From contig BFEA01000388.1 in NCBI GenBank assembly GCA_003427395.1, positions 835,677-864,625 of the forward strand: 28,949 nt of DNA, in the 5' to 3' direction. The DNA comes from Chara braunii (Eukaryota > Streptophyta > Charophyceae > Charales > Characeae). Below, piece after piece: positions 8,988 to 17,794 of the stretch; position 1 is the first letter of the stretch, and each line of letters starts with the position of its first letter. The notes beneath the pieces were generated by a model, which had not been told where the DNA came from, ran no database searches, and worked only from the letters and a program-made list of their open reading frames with translations. Made by a program: the position numbers and the translations under genes.

Positions 8988-10490
8988 TGGATGATGAAGT
9001 TGGTGTTGGTAGGGACACATGGCTTGGTGGAAGAGGTGAGGACAATAGAGGAAGGGCCTACTCAGGTAGAGGAGCATGAGCAGCTAATGGGAGGGATGTA
9101 TCTGCTCACTAATACGCTCCTGCAAGGAGACTTCGACCGGAGAGGCTCGTTTAGTCATGAGGAGAATGAAATCCTGATTCTGGAAAGCCAGGATGACGAG
9201 TTCGAAGAAGGGGAGATTAAGGAGGCATTCCGGGCAGAGGAATACGACGGGATTTATCTTGAGCTAGACCTACTTCTATCCTGTGAGATGAGGGACAGGG
9301 ATACTAGCGACAAGGCGCAGAAGATGAGGCACCTCTACGTGGTGAGAGATGGGCATCTGTTTATAAAGCGGCAAGTTGGGAACCCCAAGCGGATTGTGTG
9401 CGGGAGGAACCGAAAGTTGGACATCATAGCAGCATTACATGATGGTATAGCAGGAGGGCACGGAGGGATAAGTGCCACATGTGCGAAGATAAGTGATCTA
9501 TACCACTGGGATGGAATGTTGACCATGATCATCAAATACTGCCAATCTTGTGTCCCGTGTTAAGAGAGGTCAGCGCAAAGGCCGGGAGAGCCCCTGCACC
9601 CAAGGCTGGAAAGGGAGGTGGGTGCGGTTGTACACCTGGACCTATTGTTTATGCCAATTGAGGAAAATGGGTACAATTATATCTTCGATGCTCGGGATAA
9701 CCTCACTGGGTTTGTGGACGGGCGGGCTATCCAAACGAAGACTGGGCCAGTTTTGGCAAATTGCATCGAGGAGTATTACCTGCGCTATCCTTTCGTCAAG
9801 GAGTTCGTGATGGATCGAGGGTCGGAGTTTACCTGCAATGAGGTGCGGACCTTGCTTGCTGGGTATGGGGTAGTGGCCAACTATACTACGGCCGCACACC
9901 CTCAAGCAAATGCTCCTGTGGAGAGGGGGCACAATACCATCACGAATCTCTTGGCTAAGTGGACGGAGGGCAAGCCTGGTCAGTGGCCGAAATTCCTACG
10001 AGCGGTTTTTTTCGTGGAGAATATTACTGTGAAGGGGTCTACCAAGTATGCGCCAGCCACGCTATGGTACGAGAGGCACGACACCTTCCCTATAAAAAGC
10101 TTTATGAAAATGTGGAGGCGCCAAGACTTGGAAGTAAACCTGTCCTTTGAAGAACTTCTCGACATCCGGGCACGGCAAGTGGGAGCGGCCGAGGAAAGAC
10201 TACGAGAGGCCGCTGGTCAGGTAGAGAGAAGCCGCATGGAGGATAAGATGAGGTGAGATCAAATGGCCCGAGTGCGGAAAGAACCCTTGGCAGTGGGAGA
10301 TAGTGTACTATTATACGACTCATCCCTGGAAAAGCAGTGGCCAAGAAAACTTGACAGAAGATGGTTGGGGCCCTACAGGATTGTGCGATGCGGCGAATTT
10401 GGGGCATACCAGATCGAAGAGCTAAATGGCACGAAATGAAAAGATTGGGTATCCGGGACAAGGCTAAAGAAGTTCGTGGCCAGGGAATAG
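8988..10490 (+). pseudogene. pol: Element 1 integrase
   Basis: Same frame as the RNase H part. An acidic spacer (8991-9290) precedes an HHCC zinc domain (LHDGIAGGHGG ... YCQSCVPC, about 9445-9560), cut by TAA at 9561-9563 where the chain clearly continues. The catalytic core has Asp at 9639-9641 (VHLDLLF), Asp at 9813-9815 (VMDRGSEF) and Glu at 9921-9923 (APVERGH); the last two are separated by 35 residues, the classic DD35E. A C-terminal helix and SH3-like tail (PRKLDRRWLGPYRIV) follow, interrupted by TGA at 10254 and 10437. The natural stop is TAG 10488-10490. No chromodomain is seen. It inserts element cDNA into nuclear DNA. Confidence 0.9.
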
Positions 10491-11067
10491 GTAAAGCCGC
10501 AATCCCTCGCAAAAGCTATAAAAAAAGAAAAAAGAAAAATCCCAAGTAAAAGTCCCACTGGTTATCCCCCCTTCCAATGCCTCTCCCACCACTCCCATAC
10601 CACAAGTGAAAAGTAGTCTCCCACGCCCACTTACAGCAGCTGCAGGTGGCCAGACATCTCCACCGTTTTAGAGTTTTAACCAAACAGCAGAAGCTGTTGC
10701 CAGTTGGGAATGCAGGAAAAGAATGCTGGCCAGTTTCTGGGAAGGCAATGGGACTTGCTCCACTACTCACCATGTGCACAAGAGACTCAAAGTATCGCAG
10801 TGTACTGTCCTATGTTGTAGCGGAAATTCATTCTCATTTTCAACATATGGTGAGTAGTGGAGTGAGGCCCAATGCCTTCAACTCTTTCCATAGAGTATAC
10901 AGCTGTCCCTGTGCAACCAGCGACAAGGTTTGATCGCTCGGGTCTCTTTGTGACCAGATCCACAGGATTCTTCTTCACTTGAGCTTGGAGGTGCCATCGG
11001 TATCTCTCCGAGTAAAATACCGACTCAAATCAAGAATTTCTGAGTACTAGCTGGATTTACCCATCCC
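10491..11067. other. Non-coding stretch with a local inverted repeat
   Basis: No gene. The A-rich tract 10518-10539 may be element 1's polypurine tract. An inverted repeat pairs 10758-10776 with 10844-10862 (18 of 19 bases, CTCCACTACTCACCATGTG), loop 67 nt, and a weaker match continues outward. A CATTCTCATTTT word at 10829-10840 recurs in the patchwork further right. Confidence 0.55.
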
Positions 11068-11148
11068 ACTGCTGTTGGAACAATAGGCAAGGAATCAATA
11101 GTCCTACCTCCTGCCTATTGATTCCTTGCCTATTGTTCCAACAGCAGT
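11068..11148. repeat. Perfect 34-bp inverted repeat with 13-nt loop
   Basis: Arm 11068-11101 is the exact reverse complement of 11115-11148 (core CAATAGGCAAGGAATCAATA). The flanks beyond the arms do not match. Such perfection in otherwise decayed DNA means a recent origin, selection for a hairpin, or an assembly/foldback artefact. Confidence 0.95.
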
Positions 11149-11222
11149 TACCATTTTACTTTTTGGTTTACATGGAGACCAACTGCAGGGTCTCATCAGA
11201 TCCTACTTTGAGGGCATACTCC

Positions 11223-11231
11223 GGGCGCGTG

Positions 11232-11298
<67 letters not shown>
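11223..11298. repeat. (AC)30 microsatellite with a GC/GT leader
   Basis: Thirty AC units from 11239 to 11298 follow a GCGCGTGCGCGCGC run. Purine-pyrimidine alternation makes it prone to Z-DNA and slippage. Confidence 0.97.
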
Positions 11299-11301
<3 letters not shown>

Positions 11302-11526
11302 GTACACGGCCTAATTTTCTTTGCCCTGCTTTAGAGCATGGGCTGTTTACGGGTGGCCACAAGCTCTCTTTTGAAGGAATGTATGTTGTGGGCCGGCGTG
11401 GAAGGCTTTCCCAGTTTTTTGGGACCTTTAGCAGAGGGGGTTGCTGCGTTCTTGCTGGAGGAGTCTTCTGTCTTAGGTAAGTTCTGTTATGTTCTTCCTC
11501 TTTGGCAGTGATGCGAGTATGTAGGG

Positions 11527-11532
11527 TTTTTT

Positions 11533-11567
<35 letters not shown>

Positions 11568-11577
11568 TGTGTGTGTT
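11527..11577. repeat. Poly(T)28 followed by (GT)n
   Basis: An uninterrupted T run (11527-11554) passes into about eleven GT units. This may be the tail of a minus-strand retroposed sequence, but no body was identified. Confidence 0.9.
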
Positions 11578-11842
11578 GTTTGAGATGAATGTCGGGAAAT
11601 GCCAATGCTGTTATATTTTATTGTTTTTGGTAAATGACTTTTTGGTTTAGTGGGCCGATGCGGAAGGCTCTCCAAGTTTTTTTCGGACCTTTGAGGGGGT
11701 CGGGTCGGTGCCTTCTTGTTGGAGTAGTCTTCTGTCTTAGGTAAGTAGCAAAGCAGGTAGGTAGCATTTGTCAGCGGGCCATCCGAGCCACGGAAGGTGG
11801 CAAATTGCGGGCACCTCCAGAGGTGCTCGCAAAACAGTATTT

Positions 11843-12038
11843 CGTTTCATTTCATTTCAGAAAACAAAACACCAAAAGCAAAGGCAAAAAAAGGAAAAAA
11901 AAAAAAAAAAAAAAAAGAGCCCGCTGTCTGCTATCCCGTTTCATTTCATTTCCGAAAACAAAATACCAAAGCAGAGGCAAAAAATGAAAAAAAAAGGACA
12001 AAAAAAAAAAAAAAAAGAAGAGCCTGATGTCTGCTATC
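11843..12038. repeat. Tandem duplication of a ~95-bp unit containing poly(A)
   Basis: Unit 1 (11843-11936) and unit 2 (11937-12038) both read CGTTTCATTTCATTTC, GAAAACAAAA, ACCAAA, GGCAAAAAA, a long A tract, then GAGCC and TGTCTGCTATCC. Differences are few outside the A tracts. Confidence 0.85.
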
Positions 12039-12070
12039 CTCTGTGTAACTACGCTGATAGCAGATGGAGC

Positions 12071-12370
12071 ACATGTCGGACAGTTGCCGCATTGTCTCAT
12101 TGAAGAAAAACCTATTGTGTGTGACCATGCCACACAGCAAAATTGCAAATTCGCAGTAGCAAACATTGCTGATTTTGCAATTTCTCCCTCCGTGTGTGAG
12201 GGCCTTGCCACACATGTCAGACAGTTGCTGCACTGTCTGATTGAAAAAAATGTATTGTGTGGGACCATGCCACACAGCAAAATTGCAAAATTGCAAAATT
12301 GCAAAATTGCAGCCACAAAAATTGCTGATTTTGCAATTCCGCTTACCGCGTGTGAGGGCCTCTCGCACAC
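12071..12370. repeat. Tandem duplication of a ~141-bp unit with an internal 8-bp satellite
   Basis: ACATGTCRGACAGTTGC begins the units at 12071 and 12212. Both continue through CCATGCCACACAGCAAAATTGCAAA, an ATTGCTGATTTTGCAATT hairpin-like segment, and GTGTGAGGGCCT. The second copy carries GCAAAATT repeated four times (12277-12311). Each unit can fold by pairing AAATTGCAAA-type with TTTGCAATT-type words. Confidence 0.8.
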
Positions 12371-12440
12371 CACCCTGGAAAAAATGACCATTTTTTTTCC
12401 GGGAGTGCAGCATCGCCACACCAGCCCCCACATTATTCAG

Positions 12441-12660
12441 TGCGATGCGTGAGATTGAATTTGGGAGCTGTCAGAATGCAGTGCCCGAGAGCACTCCTGA
12501 AAATCCCCCCCTTGGTCTCCCAGCCTGCAAATTTCAATTTCCGAGAGACTTCCCTGGGACCTCCGAGTTCCCTCCAAGATTTGGGAAAATTTGGGACTGG
12601 ATCTGGACGGGACAGCAGACTTCTGTCAGAATGTGTCATACTGAACTTGTCCAGGAGCGG
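12441..12660 (+). repeat. Dispersed repeat R, copy 1
   Basis: Contains GAGATTGAATTTGGGAGCTG, TCAGAATGCAGTGCC, GAGAGCACTCC, CAGCCTGCAAATTTC, CGAGAGACTTCC and GTCAGAATGTGTCAYACTGA in that order. Copies 2 (12880-13085) and 3 (13785-13918, inverted) keep the same order. The family is not recognised; no terminal repeats or tail are evident. Confidence 0.75.
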
Positions 12661-12879
12661 CATATCTATCATGTTGGCAACATCCTTTTTTTTTTTTTTT
12701 TGTGGGGAACATCTATCTTGTTGAGAATTGGAGAGTGTCCCATTTGAGAGTGCGGCCCGAAAAGGATTTCAAGTCCAAGAGCACTACCTGAATGTTTCTT
12801 TGACTTGGGGCCTCGCCACACTACTCCCGACTTGGCCATGCAGCATCGCCACACCAGCTCCCGAGTTCAACCTGTCAGA

Positions 12880-13085
12880 TTGAATTCAGAAGCTGTCAGA
12901 ATGTGCCTCCCCAGAGCACTCCCAAACTCGCCGCCTGCAAAGCTGCCTTTTCGAGAGACCTCCTTTGCTCCTCTGAGTTTCATCCCAGATTCGGGAACGG
13001 AGGTGGAAGGGCCAAACAACTTCTGCCAGAATGCTTCACACTGAGCGTGTCCACATGTGGCAAATGACATTTTCAGACTTGGAGC
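12880..13085 (+). repeat. Dispersed repeat R, copy 2
   Basis: Collinear with copy 1: CAGATTGAATTCAGAAGCTG, TCAGAATGTGCC, AGAGCACTCC, GCCTGCAAAGCTG, CGAGAGACCTCC, GCCAGAATGCTTCACACTGA. Diverged by substitutions and short indels. Confidence 0.75.
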
Positions 13086-13553
13086 GTGGCCGGGTTGAGA
13101 GTGTAGTGTGGCGAAAGGCACTCCCGAGCGGGCTTCTGGGAGCAGTCCCGAAAATGTTTCAAAGGCCGGAGTGGTGTGGCGACGCCCTTGGTCTGTGGTG
13201 TGGTGTGGCGAGGCCGTGAACATGGGCGTCTCCACACCACTCTGGAAGTGTGAAAAGAAACAGAAATGTGGCCGGTGCACCTGGCCATGTTCTACCTCGT
13301 TTTTCACATTTCGACAGTGGTGTGTCGGGGTCATGAATATGACCTGATTTGAATGTGGTGCCTACTGAAGCACAGAAATAGGACCTCGCCATGCCAGACC
13401 GCCCCGAGAATCTGATGATGAATAATTCCGGGAGTGCTCTCTGACGAGGAACCCTGTTCACGAGCGCCATTCGCCACACTGCACTCTGGAACGGGATGGT
13501 CTCCAAGGTCTGAAATTGAGGAGGGCCTTGCCACACCACTCTCGAAAGTGCAG

Positions 13554-13767
13554 TGTGGCAGGTGCATCTGGCCATGTTCTAGGGGGAAGTTCATTCTCAT
13601 TTTTGGGAGAAACCCTGCTTCAGTGTGCACATTCTGAAGGATGTCTGTTGTCCCTTCTAGTGGGTGGAACTCCTAGGGCCTTGCCACACCTTTCTCGAAA
13701 TCTGAAAAAGACAAAAATGTGGCAGGTGCATCTGGCCATGTTCTAGGGGGAAGTTCATTCTCATTTT
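13554..13767. repeat. 50-bp exact direct repeat, 164 bp apart
   Basis: 13554-13603 and 13718-13767 are identical by eye, starting TGTGGCAGGTGCATCTGGCC. Both are preceded by a GCCTTGCCACACC...CTCGAAA module. A partial third copy sits near 13266-13299. The pattern indicates a recent local duplication of a composite unit. Confidence 0.85.
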
Positions 13768-13784
13768 GCAGGTTTCGGGAGTGG

Positions 13785-13918
13785 TGGGGGGATGCCCTCA
13801 GAGGTCCAAAGGAGGTCTCTGGGAAATGGAAATTTGCAGGCTGAGAGGAGGCCAAGGGGGTGCTTTCCGGCTATGCATTCTGACAGCTCCCGACAGCCCC
13901 CAAATTCAATCTGACACA
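13785..13918 (-). repeat. Dispersed repeat R, copy 3 (inverted)
   Basis: Its reverse complement reads TCAGATTGAATTTGGGGGCT, TGTCAGAATGCAT, CAGCCTGCAAATTTCC and CAGAGACCTCCTTTGGACCT, matching copies 1 and 2. The U6 pseudogene and its poly(A) tail abut the start of this copy. Confidence 0.75.
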
Positions 13919-13924
13919 CACTTC

Positions 13925-14073
13925 TTTTTTTTTTTTTTTTTTTTTTTTTTGTTGGACCATTTCTCAATTTATGCGTGTCATCCTTGCAGGCACGCTAATC
14001 TTTTCTGTATCCCAAAAAAAAAAAAAAAAAAAAATCTTCTCTGTATGGTTTCAATTTTGATGTCCAGAAGGAC
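13925..14073 (-). pseudogene. U6 snRNA retropseudogene with poly(A) tail
   Basis: Read on the minus strand, 14073 to 13952 carries the U6 landmarks in order: a GTCC...GGACATC 5' stem, AAAATTG, ATACAGAGAAGA, the ATTAGC element, GGATGACACGCATAAAT and GAGAAATGGTCC at the 3' end. The tail is followed by 26 A (T on the plus strand, 13925-13950), which native U6 lacks, so this is a LINE-style retroposed copy. The flanks GACACACACTT and AAACACACATT may be a diverged target duplication. The body is interrupted at 14011-14034 (next entry) and carries several substitutions and deletions, so it is not a functional U6. Confidence 0.88.
13999..14046 (+). mobile_element. Poly(A)-only insertion flanked by a 12-bp duplication inside the U6 pseudogene
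   Basis: On the plus strand TCTTTTCTGTAT (13999-14010) is followed by CCC, 21 A (14014-14034), and TCTTCTCTGTAT (14035-14046). U6 has this sequence once. The flanking repeat (11 of 12 bases) around a bare A tract is what a LINE-mediated insertion of only a poly(A) tail would leave. Confidence 0.65.
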
Positions 14074-14261
14074 AAACACACATTGAATCCGGGAGCTGGT
14101 GTGGGGATGCTGCACTCCCTGAAGCTGCCATTTCCCGGAGTGGTGTGGCGAGGCACATGACCTCGAAATCACCCTTGTGAATCTGTGTGTTCAGCCAACC
14201 AGGTCCATTGTCATCGGGCTACTGCTAGCTATGGGGTTGGGAAGCACATGGGGGTACCCTC

Positions 14262-14415
14262 TTTTTTTTTTTTTTGGTAACAAGCCAAGACATTTACGGG
14301 CCCCTTTTGCTTTTCTTTTTCCTTTTTTTTTTGCCTTCTCCTCATAGGACCCATCTTGAACCCACGACCTCCTGAATGGACGTTCAGTGCCTTACCAACC
14401 GAGCTAGGCCCGCAG
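14262..14415 (-). mobile_element. tRNA-derived SINE-like unit
   Basis: On the minus strand, 14413 to 14347 is tRNA-like: an A-box-like TAGCTCGGTTGG, an anticodon-arm-like CTGAA...TTCAG with a six-base loop, and a B-box-like GGGTTCAAG. The T arm does not pair well and no good acceptor stem can be drawn with standard spacing, so it is not a functional tRNA. An A-rich body and a second A run (plus-strand T 14262-14275) follow. The size, about 150 bp, and internal Pol III boxes fit a SINE; target duplications are not clear. Confidence 0.6.
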
Positions 14416-15040
14416 GCCTTTTTTCGTCTCTTTTGTATTTTCTCCCTGGCCCTTCTCTCTTCTCTTCCTATTTTGTCTATGGGCCTCGCTGCACCACTCG
14501 GCAAATGTGCAAAATGAGACTGAATCCACGGTTAGAACTTGGAAAGGTACATTCCCATCGTTTTTGTCTTTTGTGCATGCGGAGAATAGTGTCTTTCTTG
14601 TCTCTTGTCGGAAACACCCCTCTCCTTTCGCACGTTGTTTTCTGCGTTTTCTTTTTGGCGTGAACAGGTATTTGGGTTGAGCTGCGCATTGCGAACCCAT
14701 AACTAGCAGCAGGACAATAAAATAGCCATTGAAATACTCTTCCGCACACATATCTTGTCGCCGGGATGAGTCGCGCCGTCCTGTAATCCATGCTTTCGGA
14801 GGCTGGGTGGTGTGGACGTCGGGTCTCTTGTGAGAGCCTAAGTATGCACGTAGAGAGCTCGTCCGCCTCGAGCTGAGATCCATCTGCGTGGTCCCACCGG
14901 AAGGAGGGGGTGTGCAGATGTTAGAGAGTGGGGGAACGCGTGAGGCGGGAAACCGAGCAGCGAAGACCCTCCAATCCCGGTAGCGAGGGGATAGCGAGCT
15001 TGAGTGTCTTATTCAGATCACTCTCCCAAGTCCGACACGG
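14416..15040. other. Non-coding stretch, nothing recognised
   Basis: Pyrimidine-rich at the left (14416-14475), with one more GCxxCACCACTC word near 14486-14503. No reading frame with protein-like composition and no RNA gene could be supported. Confidence 0.4.
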
Positions 15041-15296
15041 GGTACCATCACCTTTTGCCGTTTTCTGTGAGACTGAAAACCGGGGGCCCTCAGAGGTCCG
15101 AAACATTTCCCTCTCTCTACTCTTTCGCGAGGTTTTAAACCAGGGGCCGTGCGTGACCCACTAGTGGGAGGGGCATAATACCATCACCTTTTTCATACCG
15201 GGGGCCCTCCTCTCTACTCTTTCGCGGGCCCTCTTCTCTCTACTCTTTCGCGAGGTTTTATATCGGGGCCAGTGCATGACCCACTACTGGGGGGGG
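15041..15296. repeat. Local tandem/degenerate repeat
   Basis: TACTCTTTCGCGAGGTTTTA with a GGGGCC...TGACCCACTAxTGGG continuation occurs at about 15116-15168 and 15238-15291, and a shortened copy (CTCTACTCTTTCGCGGGCCC) lies between at 15213-15232. ACCATCACCTTTT followed by ACCGGGGGCCCTC occurs at about 15044 and 15180. The units are interleaved, suggesting repeated partial duplication. Confidence 0.8.
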
Positions 15297-15407
15297 CTTA
15301 GTTTATGTTTCGTATATTTTCCAACATGGCCATGAGATTTTCATATCGGATGGCATATCGGATGGCAAGGAGCCATGTACACTCGAAACCAGAACAAAAC
15401 CGCGAGA

Positions 15408-15579
15408 AGTGGGAACGAGGCAGCGGTAAGTCCCACTACCATCTTTCCCCCTTTACAACACTACATGCATTTGGACGTTTTGTGGACCAGATGCATTTTG
15501 GCGAGTCTGACTTTTCCAGAATGCATCCAAATGCATAGAGTAATTTCGTAGTTTTTAGTTGTATGTATACAACTAAAAA
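15408..15579. repeat. Cluster of short inverted repeats
   Basis: Three nested or adjacent foldbacks: AGTGGGA/TCCCACT (15408-15414/15431-15437), ATGCATTTGGA/TCCAAATGCAT (15465-15475/15526-15536), and TTTTTAGTTGTA-TGTA-TACAACTAAAAA (15552-15579). No transposase is present; possibly MITE-like debris. Confidence 0.8.
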
Positions 15580-15877
15580 ATATGAAGAGTGTTTTGCAGT
15601 GGAACGAGGCAGTAATAAGTCTCACTACCTTCTTCCCCCCGAACATAACGACCTTGATAATGAACGTATACAAGCCAAGTTTCCGGTCCAGTACAAACAT
15701 AATGGCCGTGTGCTGCGTCCAGGACAAACACAATGGGGGTGCGTTGTGTTCCGGGGAAGACGGGAGGAGGGGGGTTCGGGCTACGCTCCTCTGGTTCCTG
15801 CCGTCCGATTTGAAAATCTCACCATCGCACTGCTGTGGACACGTACTCAAAAGGAATACTAAGGGCTACCTTTTCCC

Positions 15878-15964
15878 CCCGAATACAACGTACAATCATT
15901 AGAGCTGTATCTAGAGTGAAAGATGCCTCACATACAACTATAAAGACCGTACGTTGTATTCGGG
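15878..15964. repeat. 16-bp inverted repeat, 55-nt loop
   Basis: CCCGAATACAACGTAC (15878-15893) and GTACGTTGTATTCGGG (15949-15964) are exact reverse complements. Related CTCACTACCTTCTTCCCCCC and GAAGAAGGTAGGTCTCACC words occur at 15621-15640 and 15966-15984, so the foldback extends outward in degraded form. Confidence 0.8.
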
Positions 15965-16179
15965 TGAAGAAGGTAGGTCTCACCAGGAAAGAGGATTGGA
16001 TTAAGAGCCTGAATCTGGATAGGTTGTAAGGAAAGATGCCGAACTTGGTAATGACAAACAGAAAGCAATCCTCTTTGCATACAGAAAGCTTAATCTCACT
16101 TGTTTGCATCTCTCCATCCATTGAAAACAATCCTCTTTGCAAGTGGGTCCGCCGGGGTGAGGTGGCACTGAGGTCCCAT

Positions 16180-16270
16180 TAGCAAAGAGGGAAATCACAT
16201 TGATTTGTTTTCTGCACTAATGCATAAAACACATCCACATTCAGATGCCCAATCCAACCCTCTTTTGCTA
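16180..16270. repeat. Small foldback element, TAGCAAAGAGGG arms
   Basis: TAGCAAAGAGGG (16180-16191) pairs with CCCTCTTTTGCTA (16258-16270) with one extra T, total 91 bp. CAATCCTCTTTGC is repeated at 16066-16078 and 16128-16140, so the same terminal word is spread nearby. MITE-like size; no target duplication established. Confidence 0.6.
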
Positions 16271-16354
16271 GAGTTAGAACTGTAGAATGGTGCCTGCGCA
16301 TTCCAGGATGACACACATTAACCTTTTTTTTTTTCCCCCTAGCTAGTTTCGCTT

Positions 16355-16396
16355 AAATGGCTCAATGAACGAAATAAATGGCTCAATAAACGAAAA
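16355..16396. repeat. 21-bp tandem duplication
   Basis: AAATGGCTCAATGAACGAAAT and AAATGGCTCAATAAACGAAAA are adjacent, differing at two bases. Confidence 0.9.
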
Positions 16397-16640
16397 GGAA
16401 AGCCCCAGTAATGCAATTTTAAAATTGTTTGACATGTAAAGATAGAGATATGGGCGAAAAAAAAAGATAAAAAAATTGAACACATTACCTGTTTACTAAC
16501 AGTTACATGTGTGTACACTGTGTACCCTTCAGACATGGCTGGACTACTGTTTTTTTGTTTGTCATTACCAAGTACGGTTTCTTGTCTCTTTGAATTTTTT
16601 ATTTATTTTTCCCTTTGCCTCTCCCTCTTTTTTAGTTTTA

Positions 16641-17794
16641 TTTTTTTTGGGAAAAAGTATGGGATCCTTTATTCAAAGCAGAGAAATATACTTTGAGGCC
16701 AGGAATCCTCAACAAACAACCCGGAGGTAACCTTGGCACCGGAACGATTCCAACTTCAGTTCAACATATCCTACTTCTGCTAACTGGGTCTTAAGCCCCT
16801 TCTGGGGAGGCTCTGAGGCAAATGCATATGGACCTGCGTGGCGCACCGATTCTGCCACCATGTTAACGGCCAGTTGGGTCCTCTGGCACAGGCCCAGGTT
16901 CTCTCAAACCACTTGACGCCTTCCCTGCTGCTAGGTCTTGGCCCTTCCTTCTGATCCAGCCTGATGTGATGTATAGTCTCAGTCTGGACCAAATCTGAGA
17001 TTTTGTTTCCTCGTCTGAAGTTCCTTTGTTCTGAAAACAGGCTTTATTCTTGGTGTCCCAAATGACCGAGTAGACAATGGCTCTGCATGATTGTATTCAA
17101 GTTACGTAACCGCAGCCTTCTGATGGGTGCATGTGAGGGTGGAGCAGTCCTTGTAACACCCAGGGTTTGTCCCACTTCCACTCCCATGCCGCAAAGTCTT
17201 TCCAGTGGAGGGTCCACCAGCCCCATATTCACATAGACGCTGGGCAGTCCCACCAGAGGTGGACTGTTGATTCAAAGGGCCATGTGCACCTTCTGCACCC
17301 CAAGTGAACTTCCATTCCTTTTCCCACTAACCAAACCGAGGATGGTGTGACCAGCAGTGACAATTGCCAGAGGATAGCTGGATGTCTTTGGAATGGGAGT
17401 AACTACAGCTGTGACCACAAGCGGCCGATGTTGGTTAGTGTTCGTGCTCCAGCGCCCGCTATCAGTGTCTCCCATCTCTCTGCCGCTACAGTGACTGGTC
17501 GGCGCGGCGGGGGGATCAGCTCTGTGGTGTTCTTCATTTGAGCTAACGGTAGCGTAGAGCCTTCTTTGCCTAGACCTCTCCAGCCCCAGGCCGTTGAGTC
17601 GAGTTCTCGTTCCGCTAGGGGAAGGTCAGAACAAAATGTCACTTTGTGCTTTCCTGCCTCCTCCCATATATCCTGTACTTTAATCTGCTGCAGATGGGAG
17701 CCCAGCAGTGGTCTGCGGGTCTCTCTCCGCCGGATGCTGGGGAGTTCAACTTGTTCCTCGGTTTCTGAGTCCGTGTCGTCGTCAGACGATGTGT
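16641..17794 (-). mobile_element. LINE 3' end: ORF2 C-terminal region, 3' UTR and poly(A)
   Basis: One minus-strand frame carries sense from 17792 to about 16862. The stretch to 17403 is open (...SDDDTDSETEEQVELPSIRR ... ERWETLIAGAGARTL...). It continues past a stop into VWLVGKGMEVHLG and a zf-RVT-type zinc finger (CRRCTWPFESTVHLWWDC), then through two more stops into IVYSVIWDTKNKACF and WIRRKGQDLAAGK, typical of the region after LINE reverse transcriptase. Several in-frame stops make it a pseudogene. A 3' UTR has an AATAAA signal (plus strand 16667-16672) and ends in a short A tract (16641-16647). The left-coordinate end is the natural 3' end. The other side is cut at 17794/17795 by element 2, so the rest of the LINE should lie beyond element 2. 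Confidence 0.8.

Larger units (their letters stand above)
3608..10539 (+). mobile_element. Element 1: degenerate Ty3-type LTR retrotransposon
   Basis: Plus-strand order is primer site, gag with zinc knuckle, protease, RT, RNase H, integrase, which is the Ty3/gypsy (Metaviridae) order. The coding sequence is interrupted by in-frame stops at 4120, 4810, 5295, 8985, 9561, 10254 and 10437, and by frame changes near 4900, between 6750 and 6840, near 7020 and near 7935. A purine/A-rich tract at 10518-10539 after the pol stop (10488-10490) could be the polypurine tract. The expected 3' LTR is not recognised, so the element looks 3'-truncated or rearranged. It cannot be autonomous as it stands. Confidence 0.9.

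Noticed and set aside
11118-11605. Open frames with His-Thr or Cys-Val repeats
   Set aside because: They are translations of the (AC)n and (GT)n microsatellites and homopolymers, with no unique protein sequence.
13412-13450. Hammerhead ribozyme (CTGATGA and CTGACGAGGAA words)
   Set aside because: No stem II followed by GAAA and no closing stems in the required order.
14347-14413. A functional tRNA gene on the minus strand
   Set aside because: A and B boxes are recognisable, but the anticodon loop has six bases and the T arm does not pair; an A-rich tail follows, so a SINE-like unit is the better call.
16509-16730. Phe/Leu-rich short frames near 16510-16730 as a membrane protein
   Set aside because: They arise from T-rich sequence around the LINE poly(A) end and have no consistent start or family.
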